In this document: positions 1 through 6,329 of the stretch, one piece after another | Layout of the letters: every line of letters starts with the position of its first letter | Position numbering within the stretch: position 1 is the first letter of the stretch | Source: Thermoplasmata archaeon | GTDB taxonomy: Archaea > Thermoplasmatota > Thermoplasmata > Lutacidiplasmatales > UBA184 | Assembly (NCBI GenBank): GCA_030042955.1 | Contig: JASHYQ010000061.1 | Location: 1-8,442, forward strand | Direction of reading: 5' to 3' | DNA: 8,442 nt | Notes under the pieces: model-generated | Database searches by the model: none | What the model saw: only the letters and a program-made list of their open reading frames with translations | Told to the model about the DNA's origin: nothing | Program-made: the position numbers and the translations under genes

Positions 1-1
1 G

Positions 2-1108
2 ACGATCATCTACGTGCTCATCATCGTCGCCACCGCCTTCGGCCTGGCGGCGACCTTCATCATCGGGAGGACCTGGGGGATCTTCATCGGGCTAGGGATT
101 CTCGCCTACACCCTTGGGCTCCGGCACGGGGTGGACGCCGACCACATCTGTGCCATCGACAACACCACGCGCAAGCTCCTGCAGGACGGCCAGAAGCCGT
201 ACACGGTCGGGACGTGGTTCTCCCTGGGTCACTCCACGATCGTCATGGCGATGCTCTTCGGGCTCGTCGTCGTCACGCGGTTCATCCTCAGCACCTACCC
301 GACGTTCGAAGCGGTAGGGGCGGTCCTCGGGACCGCGATCTCGGGGGTCTTTCTCTACGTTATCGCGTTCATCAACCTGCTGATCTTCTGGGAGGTCTAT
401 CTGATCTTCAAGCAGCTCCGGGCCGGTTCGCTGGACAACGAGCGCCTCGAGAAGCAGCTGAACAGCCGGGGCTTCATGAACCGCTACTTCAACTGGTTGT
501 TCAAGTTCGTCAACAAGCCCTGGCAGATCTATCCGGTCGGGGTCCTCTTCGGGCTGGGGTTCGACACAGCGACCGAGGTCACACTGATTGCGATCACCGT
601 GACCGTGGGGACCTCCGCGGCCGGGTTCCCCCTGTGGGCCGTGCTGATCCTGCCGTTCATGTTCGCGTGCGGCATGGTCCTCACGGACACCTCGGACGGC
701 GTCAGCATGCGCTACGCCTACGGGTGGGCGTTCGCGAAACCGATCCGCAAGGTGTTCTACAACCTCACGCTGACGTTCATCTCGGTCATGGTCGCCTTCA
801 TCATCGGAACGATCGAGATCCTCGGGGTGTTCGCCTCCGAGTTCAACTTCTCGGGCGGTCCGTTCGGGTTCTGGAACACGATGAACTGGCTGAACAACGC
901 GGCCGGGCCGTACGGCATCGACGTCTGGGGATGGGTCGGGGTCGGGATCGTGGCCCTGTTCATCGGTACGTGGATCATCGCCATGCTGATCTATCATTTC
1001 AAGCGCTACGAGAGCCAGGGCTTCGGGCCGCCAGAGCGGCCCGGAAGAACCGATACGGCAGTCCAGGCCCCGCGAGGGGGCCCTAAGCTGACCGACCCCC
1101 AGCGATGA
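2..1108 (+). CDS. NiCoT-family nickel/cobalt permease, 5' end missing
   Basis: Integral membrane secondary transporter that takes Ni2+ and/or Co2+ into the cell for metalloenzymes. Numbering residues from the first in-frame codon at position 2, the family hallmark H-x4-D-H is present as RHGVDADH (residues 41-48) at the end of the second hydrophobic segment, and the second signature GLGFDTATE lies at 184-192. About eight hydrophobic segments can be seen, with a charged cytoplasmic-looking stretch around residues 135-165. The C-terminal tail (after YHFKRYE) is hydrophilic. A GTG at 14 is the first possible start inside the window, but it lies inside the first membrane helix and the frame stays open to the left edge. 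The true start is therefore almost certainly upstream, probably only a few codons away. The motifs do not separate nickel from cobalt preference. No urease, hydrogenase or cobalamin gene is in the window to hint at the metal's use. Confidence 0.93.
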   Translation, partial: TIIYVLIIVATAFGLAATFIIGRTWGIFIGLGILAYTLGLRHGVDADHICAIDNTTRKLLQDGQKPYTVGTWFSLGHSTIVMAMLFGLVVVTRFILSTYPTFEAVGAVLGTAISGVFLYVIAFINLLIFWEVYLIFKQLRAGSLDNERLEKQLNSRGFMNRYFNWLFKFVNKPWQIYPVGVLFGLGFDTATEVTLIAITVTVGTSAAGFPLWAVLILPFMFACGMVLTDTSDGVSMRYAYGWAFAKPIRKVFYNLTLTFISVMVAFIIGTIEILGVFASEFNFSGGPFGFWNTMNWLNNAAGPYGIDVWGWVGVGIVALFIGTWIIAMLIYHFKRYESQGFGPPERPGRTDTAVQAPRGGPKLTDPQR

Positions 1109-1111
1109 ACG

Positions 1112-1146
1112 GACCGCGGGGGTTCGCCGAATCCTCGGCCGCGGTC
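1112..1146 (+). repeat. 8-bp inverted repeat just after the permease stop
   Basis: gaccgcgg (1112-1119) and ccgcggtc (1139-1146) are perfect inverted copies around a 19-base spacer, starting four bases after the permease stop codon. RNA would form an 8-bp GC-rich stem. It could protect the 3' end of the mRNA or slow the polymerase. No T-run follows, so it does not look like a standard archaeal (T-rich) terminator. Confidence 0.4.
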
Positions 1147-1340
1147 TGCCGATGGAAGCAGCTCACGCAGCCTCGCGTCGGAAGCTCTGACCTTCCCTTG
1201 GTCTCGAGGTCCCCGGGCTGAGACCTCACGGCCGGCGCCGTGTCGGACCAGCTTCGTGGCGACTCCTCTACGGTGTTCCACACGTCGACGCCGGGTTCCA
1301 TCGGTACCCCAAGAGCCTGGGTTATCCGTCCAGACGCTGG

Positions 1341-1430
1341 ATGTCCAAGTTTTGGATTTACCCCTTCGAGCTGACCGTCGCCGCCTCGATCAGGGAGCTA
1401 GCCCGGCAAGACGACCTGCGGCCGTTGTAA
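1341..1430 (+). CDS. candidate 29-residue small protein, unrecognised
   Basis: An ATG-to-TAA reading frame of 29 codons, beginning MSKFWIYPFEL and ending with a charged amphipathic segment rich in Arg, Asp and Leu (about residues 17-29). In favour of coding: 25 of 29 third positions are G or C, matching the strong bias of neighbouring genes; the composition is protein-like (aromatic N-terminal half, helical C-terminal half); and a perfect hairpin (1431-1450) starts at the base after the stop. Against: it is very short, there is no clear ribosome site in front of ATG, and no well-placed TATA box. The frame is open upstream to a stop at 1188-1190, but that part has poorer codon bias. It could also be the remnant of a larger gene. 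I do not recognise a family. Confidence 0.33.
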   Translation: MSKFWIYPFELTVAASIRELARQDDLRPL

Positions 1431-1450
1431 GGCCCGTCGCCGGCCGGGCC
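1431..1450 (+). repeat. hairpin directly after the small ORF
   Basis: ggcccg (1431-1436) and cgggcc (1445-1450) are perfect inverted repeats with an 8-base loop. The stem begins at the base following the TAA of the candidate small ORF. There is no T-run after it, so a termination role is uncertain. It may stabilise the 3' end of a short RNA or be chance in GC-rich DNA. Confidence 0.35.
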
Positions 1451-1476
1451 GGTCTACCGGGTCCTACGCAAAGGGA

Positions 1477-1495
1477 CCCTAGGCGCCCCCTAGGG
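1477..1495. repeat. 7-bp inverted repeat with paired CCTAGG sites
   Basis: ccctagg (1477-1483) and cctaggg (1489-1495) are a perfect inverted pair around a 5-base spacer. Each arm itself contains the palindrome CCTAGG, so the tetranucleotide CTAG, often rare in prokaryotic genomes, occurs twice within 14 bases. It lies about 55 bases before the TATA-like box of the ABC operon. It could be a dimeric-repressor operator or a weak terminator for an upstream transcript. Confidence 0.35.
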
Positions 1496-1532
1496 CCCGC
1501 ACGCTCCGGGAGGTCACTCGGGGTGTGCTCCC

Positions 1533-1539
1533 GTTAAAG
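1533..1539 (+). promoter_or_regulatory. possible TATA box for the ABC operon
   Basis: The only AT-rich run in the 100 bases before the ABC ATPase is gttaaag, in otherwise GC-rich DNA. Its centre is about 27-29 bases before GTG 1565, so transcription would begin near 1563. The match to archaeal TATA consensus is only partial. Confidence 0.35.
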
Positions 1540-1621
1540 CCGTCGGTCTCGTGAACCACCCGAAGTGACAGGTTCCGGTCCGCCGCCCGCCTCACGCAAC
1601 GGATCGGGTCCGGGCCACCTC

Positions 1622-1625
1622 GAGG
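1622..1625 (+). promoter_or_regulatory. ribosome site that favours GTG 1631
   Basis: GAGG at 1622-1625 is followed by five bases and then GTG 1631. This spacing is good for pairing with the 3' end of 16S rRNA and supports 1631 over the in-frame GTG at 1565, which has no such site. The core is only four bases. Confidence 0.4.
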
Positions 1626-1630
1626 AAACG

Positions 1631-2617
1631 GTGTCCAACGGCCCCCCCTTCGCTGCCGGAGAGGTCGCGATCGAGGCCGACGGGCTGCGGCACTCGTACG
1701 ACGGCCGCAGCTTCGCGCTCGACGGGGTCAGCTTCGGGGTCCGCCGGGGTGAGGTCTTCGGTCTGCTCGGCCGGAACGGCGCCGGAAAGTCGACGCTGAT
1801 CAAGGCGATGACGACGCTGATCTCGCCCACCTCAGGCCAGCTCCGGGTGCTCGGGTTCGACCCCCGCAGGGAGGGCCGGCAGATCCGTGAGCGGATCGGG
1901 GTCGTCCAGCAGAGCGAGTCGTTCGACTTTACGACCGTCGAGGGGAACCTCGACCTCTACGGGTTCCTGTGGAAGGTGCCGAAGCCCGAGCGGCGCCGCC
2001 GCAGCGAGACCCTGATCGAACGGTTCGGGCTCGGCGAGTTTCGACGCCGCCGCTCGTTCGACCTGTCGGGCGGCCAGAAGCGCCGGGTCCAGGTCGCCCG
2101 TGAGTTCATGCACGACATGGAGATCCTGTTCCTGGACGAGCCGACGATCGGCCTGGACGTGCTGATGCGTCGGGTCCTGCTCGACTCGATCCGGGCCGAG
2201 GTCCGCAAGGGGCTCACGGTCGTCTTCACGACCCACAACCTCGAGGAGGCCGACTACCTGTGCGACCGGGTCGCGGTGATCGACCAGGGAAAGATCCTCG
2301 CGATGGACACCGTCGAGAACCTGAAGCGGCTGTACGCCGGGAAGAAGACGATCGACCTCACCGTCGCCGCATCCGACGCCGGACGTTTCTTCAGCAGCTT
2401 GGGCGACGCCCTCGGATCGGCGGCGAGCGTGACCACCGACACGAACTCGGCCGTCCTCCTGGTCGAGGACCCGAAAGCGGCCCTTCGGGCGATCGTCGAC
2501 CTCTCCCAGCGCCTCGGGGTCCAGATCGAGTGGCTGACGGTTCGGGGCAACACTCTGGAAGACGTCTTCCTGAAGTCGATCGCGCCGAGCGGGGGAGAGG
2601 ACCGTGGACTCGCCTAA
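1631..2617 (+). CDS. ABC exporter ATP-binding subunit, DrrA type
   Basis: Cytoplasmic ATPase that powers export by the membrane partner encoded next. With start 1631 (328 aa) all ABC motifs are intact: Walker A GRNGAGKST (47-55), Q-loop VVQQ (91-94), signature LSGGQ (145-149), Walker B ILFLDEP (165-171) and the H-loop histidine 202. Residues about 230-320 form the C-terminal domain typical of daunorubicin-resistance-type ATPases, ending in the usual TLEDVFL. Start choice: an in-frame GTG at 1565 would add 22 Gly/Pro-rich residues. Only 15 of those 22 codons end in G/C, against 27 of the first 29 after 1631, and a GAGG site precedes 1631. A TATA-like box placed for a leaderless start at 1565 argues the other way. 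The 3' end overlaps the permease gene by 14 bases, so the two are co-transcribed and probably translationally coupled. The substrate cannot be read from the sequence. Confidence 0.92.
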   Translation: MSNGPPFAAGEVAIEADGLRHSYDGRSFALDGVSFGVRRGEVFGLLGRNGAGKSTLIKAMTTLISPTSGQLRVLGFDPRREGRQIRERIGVVQQSESFDFTTVEGNLDLYGFLWKVPKPERRRRSETLIERFGLGEFRRRRSFDLSGGQKRRVQVAREFMHDMEILFLDEPTIGLDVLMRRVLLDSIRAEVRKGLTVVFTTHNLEEADYLCDRVAVIDQGKILAMDTVENLKRLYAGKKTIDLTVAASDAGRFFSSLGDALGSAASVTTDTNSAVLLVEDPKAALRAIVDLSQRLGVQIEWLTVRGNTLEDVFLKSIAPSGGEDRGLA

Positions 2618-3368
2618 CCTGTTCCGTCTGATCTACCGGAACACGCGTGTCAACACGGACGCGGCGAGCCTGATCATCCTCCTGGGCCTTCCGGGGATGT
2701 ACCTCGTCTTCTTCGGATTCGGCTTCCAATCACTGACCCGGGCGAGCGGCGGGGCTTCGTACCTGGCGTTCCTCGCCCCCGGGATCATGGCGTTCCAGGC
2801 CGTGATGGCGGGGACGGTCGGCGGCAGCATGCTCTGGGCCGACCGACGGTACGGCATGCTCGCCCAGCTCCTGGTAGGGCCGTTCACCCGCATCGAGTAC
2901 CTGTTCGGCATCATGCTCACGTCGCTGCTCTTCGGGCTCGGGGGCGCCGCCGTCATGCTCGGCGTCGCCACCCTCTTCGTCGGGGTGCCGGCGATCGCCC
3001 CGCTCGGGCTCCTCGCGATCTTCGGAGCGATCGCGCTCGGTTCGATCTTCTTCGGGTCGATGATGCTGCTGATCGGGGCGCTGGTCAAGTCGAACAACGC
3101 CTACAACAGCGTCCAGGTCCTGTTGATCTTCCTCGTCAACTTCGCCTCGACGGTCTTCTACCCGTCGACCCCCAGTCTCCCTTACACGCTGCGGGTCCTG
3201 TTCGCCATCAACCCGCTGACGTACATCGCCGACACCGCCCGGGCCGGCTACCAGGGCCATCTCGCCCCGTGGAACGGGGTCGAGATGCTCGTCCTGGCCG
3301 CCGAGACGGTGGTGATGCTCGTCCTGGCGACGCGGGCCTACCTGCGCTCGGACGTCACGCTCGAGTGA
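2604..3368 (+). CDS. ABC-2 type exporter permease, DrrB type
   Basis: Membrane subunit that forms the substrate path of the exporter with the upstream ATPase, probably as a homodimer. The 254 residues show the six-helix pattern of ABC-2 permeases, with hydrophobic segments at about 22-41, 53-77, 99-127, 131-161, 170-187 and 228-248. The segment near 190-215, with FAINPLTYIADTAR, matches the conserved region before the last helix in this family. The start is GTG 2604, inside the end of the ATPase gene; a purine-rich GGGGGAGAGG run (2591-2600) just ahead is the ribosome site. Family members export drugs, polyketides, glycolipids or polysaccharides, and nothing here picks one. The stop is 11 bases from the stop of the convergent winged-helix gene, so antisense read-through between the two is possible. 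Confidence 0.9.
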   Translation: MDSPNLFRLIYRNTRVNTDAASLIILLGLPGMYLVFFGFGFQSLTRASGGASYLAFLAPGIMAFQAVMAGTVGGSMLWADRRYGMLAQLLVGPFTRIEYLFGIMLTSLLFGLGGAAVMLGVATLFVGVPAIAPLGLLAIFGAIALGSIFFGSMMLLIGALVKSNNAYNSVQVLLIFLVNFASTVFYPSTPSLPYTLRVLFAINPLTYIADTARAGYQGHLAPWNGVEMLVLAAETVVMLVLATRAYLRSDVTLE

Positions 3369-3379
3369 GCGGCCGGCGC

Positions 3380-3715
3380 CTAGATCCTTCCGACGCGCTG
3401 GACCGCCTGCAGCAGGAACGCCTTCCCCTCAGTCGTGATCGTGAACCGGTGGTTGACCACGCGTCCCCGGGTCCATGCGTACCGGGGCTCGGTCAGCTCC
3501 CGGGCCATCCCGTTGCCGACCAGCACGCTGATCGCCTGGTGGGTCTCGCCGGGGGTGATCAGCGGGAACGCCGTCTTCGCGAGCAGGCCGCGCAGCTCGT
3601 CGACCTCCAGGCCCGGGACCTCCGGCTCCTCCATCTCGTCCCGGTTCAGCTGCTTGAGGATCGCCACCAAGCGGTGCCGGAGGTGCTTCGCGTCCTCCTC
3701 GGCGGGGCCGAGCAT
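3380..3715 (-). CDS. small winged-helix DNA-binding protein, likely regulator
   Basis: A 111-residue protein with the pattern of a winged helix-turn-helix: a helix at about 10-23 (HLRHRLVAILKQL), a helix at 37-48, a recognition-like helix at 54-70 starting TPGETHQAISVL, then a strand-turn-strand wing (about 72-95, with HRFTITTEGKAFL) leading into a last helix. The ITTEGKAFL stretch resembles the ELTEKGRELL-type segment of many archaeal wHTH regulators. It is cytoplasmic and probably dimeric. ATG 3715 is supported by a TATA-like box 25-31 bases upstream, which predicts a leaderless mRNA. It faces the DrrAB-type exporter tail to tail, with 11 bases between stops, and may control that operon or itself. 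A 7-bp dyad next to its promoter is a possible operator. No ligand or metal site is evident. The family assignment rests on fold pattern only. Confidence 0.78.
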   Translation of the reverse strand: MLGPAEEDAKHLRHRLVAILKQLNRDEMEEPEVPGLEVDELRGLLAKTAFPLITPGETHQAISVLVGNGMARELTEPRYAWTRGRVVNHRFTITTEGKAFLLQAVQRVGRI

Positions 3716-3739
3716 ACGCTCGGTTCCGAAACTCCCTCC

Positions 3740-3746
3740 AAAAATA
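3740..3746 (-). promoter_or_regulatory. TATA box for the winged-helix gene
   Basis: On the minus strand the sequence reads TATTTTT, an isolated AT-rich run in GC-rich DNA, centred 28 bases before ATG 3715. In archaea transcription starts roughly 25 bases after the TATA centre, so the mRNA would start at or next to the ATG (leaderless). Confidence 0.55.
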
Positions 3747-3747
3747 C

Positions 3748-3779
3748 CTGCGGTTCGAGGCGACGCTCAGGCACCGCAG
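3748..3779. repeat. 7-bp dyad in the divergent promoter region
   Basis: ctgcggt (3748-3754) and accgcag (3773-3779) are perfect inverted copies with an 18-base spacer, lying immediately upstream of the winged-helix TATA box and 54 bases before the mutase ATG. Half-site centres are 25 bases apart, about two and a half helical turns. The position suits an operator, perhaps for the winged-helix protein itself. Chance occurrence is possible. Confidence 0.4.
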
Positions 3780-3832
3780 CGGACGCGGCTTCAAATCGCA
3801 CGGTGCTCTCCCGAAGCGAGATCCTGTACCCG

Positions 3833-6250
3833 ATGAGCGCGTTGAGGTCCCCATCGGACGCCGGGGGGGACGCGCTCGACCGACTGCAGACCGATCGCGC
3901 CCGTGCAAGCGACCCGTGGCGTGCCGCCGTCTACGTCGCCGGTCGGCTCGTCGACGCGCGCGACCCGGACGCCATCCGGGCCGCAGCAACGGACGCCTCC
4001 CGCTACGTGGAGGCGATCCGGGGCTCGATCGGGTCCGGCCCGCTGGCCGAGGAGGAGCTCGGGCGTCTTACCGGGGCCGTCGCGCTCCTCCTGGTCGAGG
4101 CAGGCCCGCCCGCGGCCGAGTCGGCGGGGCTGGACGGGGCCGGGTTCGCGGAGCTGCGACGGCGCCTGGCGTTCGTCCTGGAGTCGCTGCTGGACGTTCC
4201 CGCGTACAGTGGCGACCGCGAGCGCCTCCGGCGGAGCGTCGTGCCGCTCCTGCACCGCACCGCCGAGCGCGGCTACGCCTATCGGATCAACGATGCGAGC
4301 GCCGCGTTCGATGCGCTCTACGACGTCGCCCTCGCGTCCCAGGACCCGCCGGCGCGCGCCCGGCTGATCGAGCTGTACCGCTACAAGTACGCCCGCTTCG
4401 GGACCTCCGGCATCCGCGGCGTCTGGGGACGGGACATCACGGCGCCCCGGGTCCGTAGCGTGGCGAAGGCGGTCGGCGAACAGCTGACGAAGGGCCGGCC
4501 GACCCCTGGGAGGTCGGTGGTGGTCGGCTACGATAGCCGCCCGCACGCCGACGAGATCGCGCTCTGGGTGACCGATGTGCTCGTACGCGACGGCTTCCGG
4601 GTCCACCTGACCTCCCGGGACTCCCCGACGCCGGCGATCAACTTCCAAGCGACCGTGCCGCTCGCCGGCCAGGTCGACGGCATCCTCACGATCACGGCGA
4701 GCCACAACCCCCCCGAGTGGCACGGGATCAAGTTCACCCTCGGCAGCGGCGAGCCGGCCCCGGCGAACGTCACGAACGGGGTCGGCGCCCGCGCCTCCCA
4801 GCTCCTGTTCGAGGATTCCACCCCAGGCGGAGCGTCGCTCGGGGAACTGGTCGCGGGAGGTCGGGTGCAGCCGTTCGATCCGGAGGAGGCGTACTGCCGC
4901 TGGGTCCTGGAGAAACCGGCGGGCTCGGGGCTCGATCTCGCGGCGATCCGATCGTGGTTCGCCGACAAGCAGGTCGTCGTGGACGAGATGTACGGGGCCG
5001 GACGCGGCTACCTGCGTCGGGCCCTCGGCGCCCTCGGGGTGCCGTTCGCGGTGGTCCACGGGGTGCCGACCCCCTCCTTCGGCCGCCTGCTCTATCCGCT
5101 CCCCGAGGAGCCGCACCTGGCCGACTGCCAGGAGGCGACCCGCTCGCTCGGGGCGGCCGTCGGGCTGGCGATGGACGGCGACGCCGACCGCTTCGGAGTG
5201 GTCGGCGCGGACGGGAGGTTCTTCACGGCGAACGAGGTCCTTCCGATGCTCGTCGCCCATTTGTTGAAGCGGGGACGGCGCGGCAAGGTGATCCGGTCGT
5301 TCACCGCCTCGCGTCTGATCGACCAAGTGGTCGAGGCGTACGGCCGGGACGGCCAGGTGACCCGACCCCGGGCCGACGCCCTGCCCGCGTACGCACGCCA
5401 CCCGCTCTACCGGGCGACCGTCGGCGCGCGCGAGTTCGTGGCCGGGTCTCCGTCGTACGTCGTCATGGTCGGGATGAAGAACCTCGCGGAGGCGGCGTCG
5501 ATGGACGCCGACTACCGCGTCGTGCCGGCGGCCCCGGAGCGCGCCGGCTTCATCCTCGCGGGCGAGGACAGCGGAGGACTGACGACCGGCGCGCACCTCT
5601 TCGACAAGGACGCGATCTGGGCCGACCTGCTGGTCCTCGACATTCTCGCCGCCTATCGCGGCTCGGTCCAGGAGGTCTGGGACGGTCTCCAGGCGGAGCT
5701 CGGCACCAGCTGGTCGTATGGGCGCCTGGACCTGGACGGGACCGAGGCGACCAAACAGGGGTTGGTCGATCACTACCTGCTCTCCCTCCCCGCGGCCCAC
5801 CCCGCCGAGCTGGCGGGGCTGGAGGCCGAGTACGTCGGCGGGATCCCCGGGGACTTCGCCGAGGTCTACCTGCGCGGCCACGGCGTGAGCGCCCGCGTCA
5901 TCGTGCGGGCCTCCGGCACCGAGCCGCTCTGTCGGGTCTACACGGAGAGCTCGTCGGAATCCCATCGACAGGCGATCGAGCGGGAGGTGCTCGGGAACCT
6001 CGACCGCTTGGCCAGCGGGGAGATCTCACGGGCGCAGGACGCGTTCGACCTGGTCGAACTGTTGCTCGTGACGCCCGTGCTGCCCGGGACGCTACGGGCG
6101 ACCCAGGGCGCCCTCGCGCACCTCGACGCGGGCTCCGGAGGAAAGGCGTCCAGCGCGCTGCTTCAGGGACTCCGGTCGCGGCTGCCGAGCCTGGAGACCC
6201 GCAAGCGGCTCGCCGCGGAGGGGTGGATCCCGGTCCTCTCCGCCTCCTGA
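3833..6250 (+). CDS. phosphoglucomutase/phosphomannomutase family, 805 aa with extra domains
   Basis: Cytoplasmic alpha-D-phosphohexomutase that interconverts hexose 1- and 6-phosphates (glucose and/or mannose), feeding nucleotide-sugar and glycan synthesis. All four active-site regions are present: the domain-1 start RFGTSGIRG (188-196); the phospho-serine loop TASHNP with catalytic Ser290; the metal loop DGDADR (448-453); the sugar loop GEDSGG (578-583; GEESGG or GEESGH in relatives); and the phosphate loop RASGTEP (692-698). Usual family length is about 450-480 residues. This protein has about 187 extra N-terminal residues, mostly helical and rich in Ala, Arg, Leu and Asp, an insertion near 511-545, and about 80 extra C-terminal residues. 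ATG 3833 is chosen because the open frame further upstream runs over the winged-helix gene and the exporter permease. No good ribosome site precedes it; an AT-poor upstream region leaves the promoter unclear. The added N-terminal region is not recognised. Confidence 0.9.
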   Translation: MSALRSPSDAGGDALDRLQTDRARASDPWRAAVYVAGRLVDARDPDAIRAAATDASRYVEAIRGSIGSGPLAEEELGRLTGAVALLLVEAGPPAAESAGLDGAGFAELRRRLAFVLESLLDVPAYSGDRERLRRSVVPLLHRTAERGYAYRINDASAAFDALYDVALASQDPPARARLIELYRYKYARFGTSGIRGVWGRDITAPRVRSVAKAVGEQLTKGRPTPGRSVVVGYDSRPHADEIALWVTDVLVRDGFRVHLTSRDSPTPAINFQATVPLAGQVDGILTITASHNPPEWHGIKFTLGSGEPAPANVTNGVGARASQLLFEDSTPGGASLGELVAGGRVQPFDPEEAYCRWVLEKPAGSGLDLAAIRSWFADKQVVVDEMYGAGRGYLRRALGALGVPFAVVHGVPTPSFGRLLYPLPEEPHLADCQEATRSLGAAVGLAMDGDADRFGVVGADGRFFTANEVLPMLVAHLLKRGRRGKVIRSFTASRLIDQVVEAYGRDGQVTRPRADALPAYARHPLYRATVGAREFVAGSPSYVVMVGMKNLAEAASMDADYRVVPAAPERAGFILAGEDSGGLTTGAHLFDKDAIWADLLVLDILAAYRGSVQEVWDGLQAELGTSWSYGRLDLDGTEATKQGLVDHYLLSLPAAHPAELAGLEAEYVGGIPGDFAEVYLRGHGVSARVIVRASGTEPLCRVYTESSSESHRQAIEREVLGNLDRLASGEISRAQDAFDLVELLLVTPVLPGTLRATQGALAHLDAGSGGKASSALLQGLRSRLPSLETRKRLAAEGWIPVLSAS

Positions 6251-6329
6251 CGAGAGCCAAGGCGACCGACCACGGACCGACCTTGTGCCGGAAGCCCTGG
6301 CGCCTCCCAGCTCGACGCCTGGTCCGTCG

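Larger units (their letters stand above)
1109..1630. other. gene-poor stretch between permease and ABC operon
   Basis: About 520 bases between the nickel/cobalt permease stop and the preferred ABC ATPase start. It contains no long convincing reading frame. The only candidate gene is a 29-codon ORF (1341-1430). Several perfect short inverted repeats are present: 1112-1119/1139-1146, 1200-1205/1220-1225, 1228-1232/1237-1241, 1431-1436/1445-1450 and 1477-1483/1489-1495. In sequence this GC-rich some of these are expected by chance. I searched by eye for tRNA T-arms, SRP RNA helix 8 and the RNase P conserved boxes and did not find them. The right end should carry the promoter for the ABC operon. 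Confidence 0.6.

Noticed and set aside
92..997. Minus-strand open frame opposite the nickel/cobalt permease
   Set aside because: Asp/Glu/Arg/Pro-rich translation typical of the antisense of a GC-rich membrane-protein gene.
1116..1140. ggttcgccgaatcc looked like a tRNA T-arm
   Set aside because: The spacing between the two halves is too long for a T-loop, and no anticodon arm or acceptor stem pairs around it.
1083..1301. Minus-strand open frames around 1006-1301
   Set aside because: They overlap the permease 3' end or the gap, have no domain or ribosome site and lack a protein-like composition.
1256..1537. Plus-strand open frame of 93 codons in the gap
   Set aside because: Arg/Pro-rich, no motif and no ribosome site; the overlapping 29-codon frame at 1341 has better protein character.
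3269..3832. Upstream extension of the mutase reading frame to give a 993-residue protein
   Set aside because: The extra part overlaps the permease end and the whole winged-helix gene on the other strand, is Arg/Gly/Pro-rich and not protein-like. ATG 3833 gives a sensible start.
3791..5965. Minus-strand open frame of 724 codons
   Set aside because: It lies antisense to the mutase, which has all catalytic motifs. The translation is rich in Arg, Asp, Gly, Val and Glu with no motif, as expected opposite a GC-rich gene.
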